A stretch of DNA of 58,895 bases, from contig CACNSS010000006.1 of assembly GCA_902623215.1 (NCBI GenBank), positions 1-58,895 on the forward strand, written 5' to 3'. A program made the translations under genes and the position numbers. Source of the DNA: an uncultured Pelagibacteraceae bacterium. GTDB lineage: Bacteria; Pseudomonadota; Alphaproteobacteria; Pelagibacterales; Pelagibacteraceae. The notes beneath the pieces are model-generated. The model was not told where the DNA came from. It did not search any database and saw nothing but the letters and a program-made list of their open reading frames with translations. Positions within the stretch are counted from its first letter, which is position 1, and every line of letters starts with the position of its first letter. Of the stretch, positions 1 to 8,176 are shown piece after piece.

Positions 1-432
1 CAATTTTCCATCAGCAAATGATAAATGCCAAAGTTTGTTTTTATATTGAATTTTTTTTAATTCACTTTGATAGTTGCACTTAATTTTTTTTAATAAATAC
101 TTGCTAATATCATTGTTTCCTTTTTTGCCTATAATTTTAAGGTGTTTTTTATCCTCTTTTTTTTTGGGGTTAAGAAAAACGTGTTTACCACCCCAAACCT
201 TTAAAATTCTTTTTTTAATTAAATTTTTAGTAAATTTTTTGAATTCTGGGGTTTTTGGCGAAAAGTATTGAGTACCATGATCAAAGCCTATATTGCCTTT
301 CATTCTTTTAAAAGATGCGCGACCACCTGGACCTCTTGCTTTGTCAAATATGATTACTGAGTTTTTTTTACTAAGAAGATTTGCAATTGTAGCCCCAGAA
401 ATACCTGAGCCAATTACGCAAACTTCACTCAT
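1..432 (-). CDS. FAD-dependent oxidoreductase, renalase-like (C-terminus cut off by window edge)
   Basis: The first 144 codons of a flavoprotein are visible; the rest lies beyond position 1. The start ATG at 432 overlaps the tldE stop in an ATGA arrangement, so the two are translationally coupled. The N-terminus has the Rossmann FAD-binding signature VIGSGISGATIAN (residues 5-17), followed by a second dinucleotide-binding stretch DKARGPGGRAS (about residues 31-41) and GFDHGTQYF (about 49-57). This GPGGR plus DHGAQYF-like pair is typical of the COG3380/renalase-like NAD(P)/FAD oxidoreductases and of amine-oxidase-fold proteins. The substrate cannot be told. Its coupling to tldE/tldD suggests co-expression, not necessarily a shared function. 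Confidence 0.8.
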   Translation of the reverse strand, partial: MSEVCVIGSGISGATIANLLSKKNSVIIFDKARGPGGRASFKRMKGNIGFDHGTQYFSPKTPEFKKFTKNLIKKRILKVWGGKHVFLNPKKKEDKKHLKIIGKKGNNDISKYLLKKIKCNYQSELKKIQYKNKLWHLSFADGKL

Positions 433-1745
433 TTACCAGCAACAACCATTCCCTCAATCATCATGGTTGGAGAATTGGTTGCATATTTGAACTCTAAATC
501 ATTTGCTAGGGTAATATGCTGAAACATGTCTTTAAAATTGCCTGCAATGGTAATTTCATTTATAGGATGCTTAAACTCACCATTTTCCACTAAAAACCCT
601 GTTGCACCAACAGAATAATCACCGGTTATTATATTACTTCCGTGACCTATAGTTTCTGTAATATAGAGACTTTTCGATTTTAAATTCAATAAATCTTTAA
701 AGCTAATATTTCCATTTTCAAAATAGAGATTACTTGTCCCTCCACATCTTCCATTTGATTTAAGGTTTAATTTTCTTCCATTGTAAGTATCAATCAAATA
801 ATGTTTTAAGACTCCTTGCTCAACTAATTTAAGAGTATCAGTTTTAACCCCCTCGCTATCAAAATTTCTTGAACCTAAACCTTTAAGTATGTCTGGTTTA
901 TCTAAGACATTAATCGTATCGGAAAATACTTTTTGATTAACTTTATCTTTTAAAAAAGAGGTTCCTCTTGATATAGCTGATGATGAAATCGCGCTTGCAA
1001 AAGTACTTAATATTCCCTTAGCTATTCTTTTATCAAAAATTATAGCAATTTTTTCACTGCCTATTTTTTTAGGGCTTAATTTTCTAATGGTTTGATCAGC
1101 AGCTTGTTTACCTAATTCTCCTGCATCGTCCAAGTCTTTAAAAAAACATTTGCTAGAATAATCATAATCTCTCTCCATGCTTTTTTCATCTTTTGCAACT
1201 GTAACACTCGAAGCTGTAAATGAGGATTTTTTGTAACCAGCACAAAAACCTTCAGTATTAGCTAAAATAAAATTTGATTTATTTTGAGTAAAACTAGACT
1301 CTGTATTAACTATTTTTCTATCATTAGAGGCAGCGAATTCTAATTTTTTCAGATAATCTATTTTTTGATCATTTTCTATATGGGTATCATCATAGAGATT
1401 CAAATCTTTAACTTCTTTAGCTAACAAATCTTTATCTGGTAATGAATTAAATTCATCTTCAGGAGTATTTTTTGTTGCCTCAACACATTTTTCAATCAAA
1501 ATGTTTAGGTTATCATCAAGTAAATTAGAGGAAGATATTGATGATTTTTTTTTTCCAATGTAGGTGGTAATGCTTATTCCAAAATCATCTGACCTATTAG
1601 ACTCATCTAGTTTTTTATTTCTAAAATTAACAGTTTCAGATACAGAGTTGTTAACGATCACACTAGACTCAGTTGCGCCTAATTTCTTAGCTAAAACTAG
1701 ACAATAAGATGCCTTTTTTTCTAAAAATTCTTGATCTTTGACCAT
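429..1745 (-). CDS. tldE: TldE/PmbA family metalloprotease-like subunit
   Basis: This 438-residue protein belongs to the TldE (PmbA) half of the TldD/TldE protease pair. In characterised bacteria the heterodimer sits in the cytosol and degrades unfolded peptides; it also matures some modified peptides. The C-terminal half carries the family signatures SNGRCGGTSNLYFENG and ITGDYSVGATGFLVENG (about residues 330-390). As expected for TldE it lacks the HExxxH zinc motif, which is in the neighbouring TldD. It abuts tldD with no gap (tldD stop at 1746, this start at 1745) and overlaps the downstream oxidoreductase by 4 bp, so the three form one operon. Length matches the family. Any peptide substrate is unknown. 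Confidence 0.9.
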   Translation of the reverse strand: MVKDQEFLEKKASYCLVLAKKLGATESSVIVNNSVSETVNFRNKKLDESNRSDDFGISITTYIGKKKSSISSSNLLDDNLNILIEKCVEATKNTPEDEFNSLPDKDLLAKEVKDLNLYDDTHIENDQKIDYLKKLEFAASNDRKIVNTESSFTQNKSNFILANTEGFCAGYKKSSFTASSVTVAKDEKSMERDYDYSSKCFFKDLDDAGELGKQAADQTIRKLSPKKIGSEKIAIIFDKRIAKGILSTFASAISSSAISRGTSFLKDKVNQKVFSDTINVLDKPDILKGLGSRNFDSEGVKTDTLKLVEQGVLKHYLIDTYNGRKLNLKSNGRCGGTSNLYFENGNISFKDLLNLKSKSLYITETIGHGSNIITGDYSVGATGFLVENGEFKHPINEITIAGNFKDMFQHITLANDLEFKYATNSPTMMIEGMVVAGK

Positions 1746-3167
1746 TTAAAGTTTTGTGCCGCCAACAGTCATCTTATTAATTAGAATAGATGGTTGAGCA
1801 ACACCAACGGGAACACCTTGGCCAGCTTTTCCACATGTTCCAATTCCCGGATCCATCATCATATCATTACCTACCATAGAAACTTCTTTTAAACTCGAAG
1901 GGCCATCTCCGATAAGAGTTGCACCTTTTATTGGAGATCCAATTTTACCATTAACAATCTCATAAGCTTCGGTGCAATTAAATACAAATTTCCCAGAGGT
2001 AATGTCAACTTGTCCACCACCAAAACTGACTGCAAAAATACCTTTATCTACAGCTTTAATCATCTCATCTTGGGTCTGATTACCACTTAGCATCATAGTG
2101 TTTCTCATTCTTGGAAGGACGATGTGCCTATAATTTTCTCTTCTTCCACTACCTGTAGATCTGGTTTTCATTATTCGTGCATTAAGTCGATCTTGCATAA
2201 AGTTTTTTAAAATTCCATTCTCAATTAAAACTGTTTTTTCTGTTGGTGTCCCCTCATCATCAATAGTAAGACTACCTCTCCTATTGTCGATGGTACCATC
2301 ATCAACTATCGTAACTCCTTCACTTGCAACTTTTTGGCCCATTAAATTATGAAAAGCAGAAGTTTTCTTTCTATTAAAATCTCCCTCTAAACCATGACCA
2401 ACAGCCTCATGAATTAATATTGCTGGCCAACCAGGTCCTAGTACAACTTTCATTTCACCAGCTGGTGCAGGTTTACTCTCTAAATTTACTGAAGCTATTC
2501 TCAAAGCCTCATCACAAACACTTTTCCAATTTTCATCTTTTAAATAAAAATCGTAGGATTGTCTTCCTCCAACACCATACACACCTGACTCTTTCCTTCC
2601 ATTTTTCTCAAGCATGACTGATACATTGAATCTTATTAAAGGACGGACATCAGTTAAAGACTCTCCGCCAGATCTAATTATTTCAACTGATTTTTGTTCA
2701 CCTAAAAAATTGGCTGTGACCTGTTTAATATTATTATCTTTAGAGCGTAAGTAGTTATTTACTTCATTAAGTATTTTAATCTTTTCATTAAGGGATTTTT
2801 GTTCAATAGGATTTATATTATCATAATACTTTTTATTAGATTTAGGAATTTCATGATTATAAGTTCCTTTAACAGATTTTAACGTTGATTTTAAATTTTC
2901 TGAAGATTGCCTTAATGAGTTTTTTGATATTTCGTTAGAGTGAGAATATGCAACTATTTCATCAGAGATAGCTCTAAATCCAAAGCCTAAATCAGAATTA
3001 TAACTCGAATTTTTAATTCTATTATCATCCAATAATAATGTCTCTGATTTTGTATTTTCTAGATATAGTTCTCCATCATCACACTTACTAAGTGTATCTG
3101 ATACAATGTTTTCTGCTTCTGATCTAGATATGTCAGATTTTTCAAAAAAATTATTCATAGAAAGCAT
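1746..3167 (-). CDS. tldD: TldD metalloprotease, catalytic subunit
   Basis: TldD is the zinc-binding subunit of the TldD/TldE peptidase. The 473-residue product contains the diagnostic HEAVGHGLEGD segment near residue 253, giving the HExxxH zinc motif. Other family blocks are NCTEAYEIVNGK and MVGNDMMMDPGIGTCGK near the C-terminus. Length is close to E. coli TldD (about 480). A second in-frame ATG lies three codons in (3158), and no clear Shine-Dalgarno sequence decides between them. The gene leads an operon tldD-tldE-oxidoreductase and is divergent from the 3252 gene across an 84 bp gap. No cluster of modified-peptide genes is nearby, so general peptide turnover is the most economical role. 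Confidence 0.92.
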   Translation of the reverse strand: MLSMNNFFEKSDISRSEAENIVSDTLSKCDDGELYLENTKSETLLLDDNRIKNSSYNSDLGFGFRAISDEIVAYSHSNEISKNSLRQSSENLKSTLKSVKGTYNHEIPKSNKKYYDNINPIEQKSLNEKIKILNEVNNYLRSKDNNIKQVTANFLGEQKSVEIIRSGGESLTDVRPLIRFNVSVMLEKNGRKESGVYGVGGRQSYDFYLKDENWKSVCDEALRIASVNLESKPAPAGEMKVVLGPGWPAILIHEAVGHGLEGDFNRKKTSAFHNLMGQKVASEGVTIVDDGTIDNRRGSLTIDDEGTPTEKTVLIENGILKNFMQDRLNARIMKTRSTGSGRRENYRHIVLPRMRNTMMLSGNQTQDEMIKAVDKGIFAVSFGGGQVDITSGKFVFNCTEAYEIVNGKIGSPIKGATLIGDGPSSLKEVSMVGNDMMMDPGIGTCGKAGQGVPVGVAQPSILINKMTVGGTKL

Positions 3168-3251
3168 TATTTAGAAGTTTTATCTACTATTTTCAATATG
3201 AGTATTTTACGCATATACATTATTTAAATAAATAGTAATAAATCTACTTAT

Positions 3252-3599
3252 ATGAAAGTTTATTTTAATAATTCATGCAAAATCTGCAAAGCTGAAATTG
3301 ATTTATATAAAAAAGAGAAGATTCAAGAAATCGATTGGATTGATATTACGGGTAATGAGATAGCTGAAAAAGAGACCTCTAAAAGTAATAAAGAACTTTT
3401 GCGTAGGCTACATGTCAAAGAAGATGAAAAAATTTTAAAAGGAGCTGAAGCTTTTCTTGCTGTGTGGAAAAAAATTCCGAAATATAATTTTTTATACAAT
3501 TTTTTTAAACTACCAATAATTTTTACCTTATTTTCTTTTTTTTATGAAATAATTGCATTTTTCTTATATCTAAAAAATAAAAAACAATTAAAAAACTAA
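3252..3599 (+). CDS. DCC-family (DUF393) thiol-disulfide oxidoreductase-like protein
   Basis: This short protein (115 residues) opens with VYFNNSCKICKAEIDLY, a CxxC pair at residues 9 and 12 right after the first beta strand. That matches the DCC/DUF393 family, whose usual motif is YDGxCPxC. These proteins have a thioredoxin-like start but their redox partners are mostly unknown. The last 40 residues are hydrophobic and aromatic (about residues 72-108), so it may associate with the membrane; this tail is common in the family. It reads away from tldD and its last 4 bp overlap the tail of the convergent gene at 3596. It stands alone as a transcription unit. Confidence 0.7.
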   Translation: MKVYFNNSCKICKAEIDLYKKEKIQEIDWIDITGNEIAEKETSKSNKELLRRLHVKEDEKILKGAEAFLAVWKKIPKYNFLYNFFKLPIIFTLFSFFYEIIAFFLYLKNKKQLKN

Positions 3600-3889
3600 C
3601 TAAAAAAAAACAGTAAAATTTCACTCAACAAAGACATAGAAGTTATAAACATAACGAGAACTATTGAATACATTAATAAAATAATCTTATTTTTTTTTCT
3701 TCTTAACCTTACAAAATCTTTATCATCTAAATCGGAGATATCTCTTTCACCTAAAACAGGGTAATCATAAGTAAATCGCCAAGTACTGTCGCCAAGTCTC
3801 GGATCTAATTTGTTGTAATAGATAATCCATGCCAATACATACTTTAAAATTAAAAAAAGCATTATCATAATGATTGATCCAAAAAACAT
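3596..3889 (-). CDS. Small membrane protein with two predicted helices, function unknown
   Basis: I do not recognise this 97-residue protein. It has one hydrophobic helix at the N-terminus (about residues 2-22), a central polar loop with the sequence YDYPVLGERDISDLDDKD, then a basic stretch (RLRRKKNK, about 62-69) followed by a second hydrophobic helix to the end. By the positive-inside rule the basic stretch should face the cytosol. It lies 31 bp downstream of the Lys-rich coiled-coil gene on the same strand and is probably the last gene of that operon (DapA-like, cfa, coiled-coil, this gene). The tail overlaps the convergent DCC gene by 4 bp. The charged loop and the position behind cfa suggest an envelope role, but that is a guess. 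Confidence 0.65.
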   Translation of the reverse strand: MFFGSIIMIMLFLILKYVLAWIIYYNKLDPRLGDSTWRFTYDYPVLGERDISDLDDKDFVRLRRKKNKIILLMYSIVLVMFITSMSLLSEILLFFFS

Positions 3890-3920
3890 ATAAAAGTTCT
3901 ACCTTGTTATTTAGAAAAAA

Positions 3921-5108
3921 TTAATCGTTATTTTGTGATCTTTTGCTAGCAATTAATTGTGTCAAAGCGTCCACCATTGTGTCTGAGGCTTTAAAAATAT
4001 CAATATTTTTAAATTCATATGAATGATTTTTTTCAGGACTTGTTTTATCTTCTATTACTATTCCTTCATCGGGTGAATTATTTTTAATATAAATTAATAA
4101 TAACCAATCTTCATCTTCAGCTTCATCCCATTTTATAAAAATCTCACCGGTTTCAAATCTTCTGTCTATACACCTTAAAATCGACATTTCTCTTGTAATG
4201 TGTCGTTTATTCAATTGAAATACGAGACTGCTTGCACTTCTATAAAAACTTTCTAAGGCAAACTCAACTTTTTGTCTCGCTAAAGTATATTCTTTTTCCT
4301 TAATTAATAACGTTTCTCTATCTTCGTTACCTTGTAATTTGACACCAAGGGCTTCTACTCTCTCCTTGATCTTCTGGTCTCTAATAACTCGGTATTTTTC
4401 TTTAAGTTTATCAATCCTTTCTTGTAATCCTTGATAATCCTCTCTCTTCTCTTTGAGCGCTATTTTCTCAAGTTTTTCTAATTCTTTTACTTCTCTTATT
4501 CTAAACTTTTCAATTTGACGCTCTAATTGAAGTTGCTTTAAAAATTGTTTTTGTTTTTCGGCTTGTTCTCTTCTTAAAATTGCTTGTTCTTTTCTTAAAA
4601 ATAATTTTATATCTTTATTTCTTTGCTTTTCTAACCTTGCTTCCTCCTTTAAGGCCTTCTCTTTTAGTCGAGTTTTTTCAAGCACCTCTTCTTGTTTTGC
4701 TTTTTGTAGCTCAATTTTCTCAATTCTCTCTTTTTCAATTTGTTCTATCTTAATTCTTCTTTTTTCCTCTTTTTTAATTACTTTGTAATTTGAAATTGTT
4801 TCGGAAATTTTATCAAAAAAACTTTGGATGTATCTTTCTGGGTTTAAATTAATTTTAAAATCAAAGTTTGATTTAATCGATAACTGGAATTTTACAATTT
4901 TTGAAATTAAACTTTGATTTTTAGTTTTAGGTATGTAGTTTTTATTTTTCTTAAGATTTATATTTTTTTTCTTGTTTTTCTTTTTTTTGTTTTTCCTCTT
5001 TTTCCTTGAAAAAATTATCTTTTTCTTAACTTTTTTGATATTATTCAGTTTAGTTTTTTTTCTTTTTACTCTCTTTTTTCTCTTTGATTTTTTGTTTTTT
5101 TTTTTCAT
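3921..5108 (-). CDS. Lysine-rich coiled-coil protein of unknown function
   Basis: This 395-residue protein has three clear zones. Residues 1-58 are almost entirely Lys, Arg and Asn, with no acidic residues. Residues about 110-260 are a long Lys/Glu/Arg/Gln heptad-like segment expected to form a coiled coil. The last 130 residues look globular and mixed alpha/beta, with EIFIKWDEAEDEDWLLLIY as a strand-rich acidic patch. There is no signal peptide and no clear membrane helix. The start is forced: the frame has a TAG 7 codons upstream and no other start codon between. It follows cfa by 29 bp and precedes a small membrane gene. The basic tail could bind nucleic acid, ribosomes or the inner membrane surface; no family was recognised. 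Confidence 0.75.
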   Translation of the reverse strand: MKKKNKKSKRKKRVKRKKTKLNNIKKVKKKIIFSRKKRKNKKKKNKKKNINLKKNKNYIPKTKNQSLISKIVKFQLSIKSNFDFKINLNPERYIQSFFDKISETISNYKVIKKEEKRRIKIEQIEKERIEKIELQKAKQEEVLEKTRLKEKALKEEARLEKQRNKDIKLFLRKEQAILRREQAEKQKQFLKQLQLERQIEKFRIREVKELEKLEKIALKEKREDYQGLQERIDKLKEKYRVIRDQKIKERVEALGVKLQGNEDRETLLIKEKEYTLARQKVEFALESFYRSASSLVFQLNKRHITREMSILRCIDRRFETGEIFIKWDEAEDEDWLLLIYIKNNSPDEGIVIEDKTSPEKNHSYEFKNIDIFKASDTMVDALTQLIASKRSQNND

Positions 5109-5111
5109 TTT

Positions 5112-5120
5112 AAAGGAGGT
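5112..5120 (-). promoter_or_regulatory. Anti-Shine-Dalgarno-like sequence at the ribosome-binding position
   Basis: Reading the minus strand, ACCTCCTTT lies 4-12 nt before the ATG at 5108, exactly where a Shine-Dalgarno sequence would be expected. It is the same as the 3' tail of bacterial 16S rRNA, not its complement, so it cannot recruit ribosomes by SD pairing. No GGAG-type motif is present in the 29 nt between the cfa stop and this start. Translation may depend on coupling to cfa. Whether the element has a role or is chance is unknown. Confidence 0.4.
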
Positions 5121-5137
5121 AAGATTCTATCAATAAT

Positions 5138-6325
5138 TTATTGATAAATATAGTCCCTAGTGACTGGAGTAGATACATAATTTTTTGTAAGTTGAAATTG
5201 ATATACAACTTGATCACCCCACTTGAAAGCCATCTCACACCCCGCAAGATAAAACTCCCACATTCGAAAAAATTTCTCATCAAACATTTTAATAATTTTT
5301 TCTCTATTTCTTATGCAATTTTCTTTCCAGTGTCTTAAAGTGTGTGAATAATGCAATCTCAGAACTTCGATATCTGTAACAACTAGACCTGCTTGCTCTA
5401 TGGGTGTTGTGACCTCACTTAAACTTGGTGTATAACCACCTGGAAAAATATACTTGGTTATCCATGGATGAGGATCCCTAGGTGGATTTACTGATCCTAT
5501 GGTATGTATTAATGAAACACCATTGTCATTTAATAAATTTTGAATTTGTCTAAAAAATTTTTTATAAAATTTACGTCCCACGTGTTCAAACATTCCAACA
5601 CTTACAATTCTATCAAATTTTTCCTTAAGCTCTCTATAGTCAATCAATCTAAACTTCACCTGATTTTCTAAATTTTGTTCAGCTGCTTTTCTTTTGCAGT
5701 AATAAAGTTGGTTTTCTGATAACGTAATCCCTGTTACTTCACATTTTGAATTCTTTGCAATATCAATTGCTAACGACCCCCACCCACAACCAATATCTAA
5801 AACTTTTTGGTCTGGCTTTAAATTCAATTTTTTTATTATATGTTGAATTTTATTATTTTGTGCTGTTTCAAGACTATCATTTTCATTACGAAAGTAACCA
5901 CATGAATATTGTCTTTTAGGATCTAAAAATAGATCATATAAGTCGTCAGATATGTCATAATGATGGGAAACATTCATTTTAGATTTTTTAATAAAATTAA
6001 AATTTGTTAAATATCTATAAGAGCCTCTTATTCTATTCATAATATAACTAAATAAATTAACTTCTCCTCTTCCAATATTCTTCAAAGCAAGATCTAAAAA
6101 ATCTGTGATAGTGCCGTTCTCAATAATTATTTCACCATTAGTATAAGCCTCACCAAAATACAGATCTGGATGAAGTAATAATTTATAATGAAGTTTTTTA
6201 TTTAAGATTCTTAATTTAATAGGATCATTACCTGGTTTTCCTATGATATAGTCTCTATAATTTGCATCAGTAAGAATAAAACCACCATCTTTAAAAACTT
6301 TGTTTAGAAATCTAGCAAGTTGCAT
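5138..6325 (-). CDS. cfa: Cyclopropane-fatty-acyl-phospholipid synthase
   Basis: Cfa transfers the methyl carbon of S-adenosylmethionine onto the double bond of unsaturated phospholipid acyl chains, at the inner face of the inner membrane. The 395-residue product has the family's N-terminal lipid-binding domain and a C-terminal SAM-dependent methyltransferase domain. It shows motif I VLDIGCGWGSLAIDIA (about residues 174-189), the GITLSENQ block and the MFEHVG motif (about 245-250) that is typical of Cfa. The end YQFQLTKNY is also conserved. Length is near E. coli Cfa (382). It lies 1 bp after the DapA-like gene and 29 bp before the coiled-coil gene. It could also be one of the related fatty-acid methyltransferases acting on unsaturated chains. 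Confidence 0.93.
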   Translation of the reverse strand: MQLARFLNKVFKDGGFILTDANYRDYIIGKPGNDPIKLRILNKKLHYKLLLHPDLYFGEAYTNGEIIIENGTITDFLDLALKNIGRGEVNLFSYIMNRIRGSYRYLTNFNFIKKSKMNVSHHYDISDDLYDLFLDPKRQYSCGYFRNENDSLETAQNNKIQHIIKKLNLKPDQKVLDIGCGWGSLAIDIAKNSKCEVTGITLSENQLYYCKRKAAEQNLENQVKFRLIDYRELKEKFDRIVSVGMFEHVGRKFYKKFFRQIQNLLNDNGVSLIHTIGSVNPPRDPHPWITKYIFPGGYTPSLSEVTTPIEQAGLVVTDIEVLRLHYSHTLRHWKENCIRNREKIIKMFDEKFFRMWEFYLAGCEMAFKWGDQVVYQFQLTKNYVSTPVTRDYIYQ

Positions 6326-6326
6326 G

Positions 6327-7211
6327 TTAGGCCGCCAGTAAAGATTTAATTTTAAAATTTAAATTTTTTAGATTTTCAAATAATTCTTTCTCATTCTCTT
6401 TAGTTAAAAGAGTTAGCGGAGGTAATACATTTTTAAATATGTCATTTTCTTTTGCACAATATGAATGCAAGCCAGAAATAAGATTATATTTATCAAAAGC
6501 AGACCTAACATTAATCAATTTTTCATTCTCGGTTTGAGTTTTTTTTGAGACGAAGTCATCATAAACTCTCCTAGATAACTCTGCAGTAACATTACATGTA
6601 GCTGTGATTATTCCTGAACAACCTATTTCTAAACCTTCAACAAGCTTGGTTTCTGATCCAGGAAGAATTGAAAAATCTTTTAATCTTAAATTTTTATAAA
6701 TATTGTAAGAACTATCTTTTATACCAATTATTTGTTCAGGAAATTTTTTGACTAGCTCTTGCACACATTCTAAACTAAATTTATAACCACATAACTTTTC
6801 AAAATTATAAAGTATAATCCTTGAATTCGGAGCCGCCTCTACAATTTTTGAGTAAAAAGTAATTACTTCTTGATCACTATATTTATAATATGCAGGTGGC
6901 ATGATTAAGAAATTTTCAAAATCTAAAGATAATGCTATTTTAATATAGTTTATTGTTTCACTTAAAGAATTAAGCCCATTGCCTATTATAAACTTATTTT
7001 TGTATTTACTTTTTGATAAATTATTTAAAAGCTTAATTTTTTCTGAGATCGAGATCAATTGTGCTTGTCCAGTGCTACCAAATATTGCAACACCATGACA
7101 TCCTTTGTCTATAATGTTTTCAGCATGTAGAATTGTTTTTTCTATATTGAGGCTTAAATCTTTATTAAAGATTGACATTCCTGCAGCATATATTCCATTT
7201 ATTTTAGACAT
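6327..7211 (-). CDS. Dihydrodipicolinate synthase/N-acetylneuraminate lyase family protein (substrate uncertain)
   Basis: This is a class I aldolase-fold enzyme of the DapA superfamily, 294 residues, usual length. The Schiff-base lysine is in IIGIKDSSYN (about residues 160-169), the catalytic tyrosine in ILYNFEKLCGYKFS (about 133), and the substrate-carboxylate loop is FGSTGQAQLI (about 44-53), where DapA usually has GTTGE. At the place of DapA Arg138 (YNVPSRTG) the sequence is YNFEKLCG, so the arginine that binds aspartate semialdehyde is absent. That makes lysine biosynthesis unlikely and points to another 2-oxoacid aldolase or dehydratase. It is the first gene of the operon with cfa, 1 bp apart. 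The shared reaction, if any, is not obvious. Confidence 0.8.
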   Translation of the reverse strand: MSKINGIYAAGMSIFNKDLSLNIEKTILHAENIIDKGCHGVAIFGSTGQAQLISISEKIKLLNNLSKSKYKNKFIIGNGLNSLSETINYIKIALSLDFENFLIMPPAYYKYSDQEVITFYSKIVEAAPNSRIILYNFEKLCGYKFSLECVQELVKKFPEQIIGIKDSSYNIYKNLRLKDFSILPGSETKLVEGLEIGCSGIITATCNVTAELSRRVYDDFVSKKTQTENEKLINVRSAFDKYNLISGLHSYCAKENDIFKNVLPPLTLLTKENEKELFENLKNLNFKIKSLLAA

Positions 7212-7249
7212 ATATTTTTACTTGTAAGTATAATAGAAAAATTACATTT

Positions 7250-8176
7250 ATGAAAACAGGAATTTTTTTAAGCTATAAGGGTTTAGGAGCTAATTTGTTA
7301 CATCTTAGTTACTGTCATCAGATTGCAAAAAAATTTGGTAAAGTTGAACTGATCACATTATGTCCAAATCTAAATAGAGTTTTGATAGACGACCCCTTAA
7401 TAAAAAGTGTAAATTATTTAGATAAATTTCATAGAAACTTTTTTGATATAATAAACTTATCAGTCTTTATAAAGAAATTTAATTTTGAAAATATTTTTAT
7501 TTTTTATCCAAGTATAAGACATTATCTAGCTTGTAAAATTGCTGGTATAAAAAATATTTATCATTATCCTTTATTTAAAAAAAAAAATTTACATCTAGTA
7601 AATGCTGCCAAAACTTTTACGGAACAATCTTTAAATATTAAAAATTGTCCAACTGAAACTCAAATTTCTCTTAATAGTGAGAAAATTAAAAAATATAATC
7701 TTGGTAAACAAAAGAAAATTGTACTTGGAATAGGCTCTTCTGGTCCGACAACTAGATGGGGATATAATAATTTTGCATCTTTAATAAATAAATTTAACGA
7801 TATTGGAGATTATCATTTTTACTTAGTTTGTGGAAAAAATGAGGAAGAGGGCGCAATTAAAATTATAAACCAAATTAAAAAAAATAATTGTGAATCTTTA
7901 AGCTCTAAAGATGTATCAGAAATCATATATTATATTTATTTAAGTGATATTTTTATTGGAAATGACTCATTCGGTCACCATGTTTCAAGTCAAATGAATA
8001 AACCTAGTTTTGTAATTTTACTGGATACACCAAAAGCTTATTCTGATTACAGTAAAAATCAATTTAGAATTATCCCACCTGATGCCGACATAAATAAAAT
8101 TACTCATGGATCAAGCTTTGATCCAGACTCAATAACAGTTGAAATGATTATAAATAAAGTTAAGAACTTTATATAA
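7250..8176 (+). CDS. Glycosyltransferase family 9-like protein (heptosyltransferase-like)
   Basis: The 308-residue protein has a two-domain GT-B layout. The N-terminal half starts with GIFLSYKGLGANLLHLSY, the place of the heptosyltransferase RxxxLGD loop. The C-terminal half contains VLGIGSSGPTTRWGYNNFASLINKF-type acceptor of the nucleotide sugar (about residues 158-180) and FIGNDSFGHHVSSQMNKP (about 238-255), equivalent to the GT9 motif for the sugar-nucleotide phosphate. This places it with ADP-heptose:LPS heptosyltransferase-like enzymes, but the donor and acceptor cannot be named. It stands alone, divergent from the DapA-like gene and overlapping the convergent J-protein gene by 8 bp. A role in cell-surface glycan assembly is inferred. 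Confidence 0.75.
   Translation: MKTGIFLSYKGLGANLLHLSYCHQIAKKFGKVELITLCPNLNRVLIDDPLIKSVNYLDKFHRNFFDIINLSVFIKKFNFENIFIFYPSIRHYLACKIAGIKNIYHYPLFKKKNLHLVNAAKTFTEQSLNIKNCPTETQISLNSEKIKKYNLGKQKKIVLGIGSSGPTTRWGYNNFASLINKFNDIGDYHFYLVCGKNEEEGAIKIINQIKKNNCESLSSKDVSEIIYYIYLSDIFIGNDSFGHHVSSQMNKPSFVILLDTPKAYSDYSKNQFRIIPPDADINKITHGSSFDPDSITVEMIINKVKNFI

Noticed and set aside
5141..5338. Plus-strand short frame behind a perfect AAAGGAGGT sequence.
   Set aside because: The TTG start is about 20 nt from the site, which is too far. The frame is antisense to cfa and encodes nothing recognisable.
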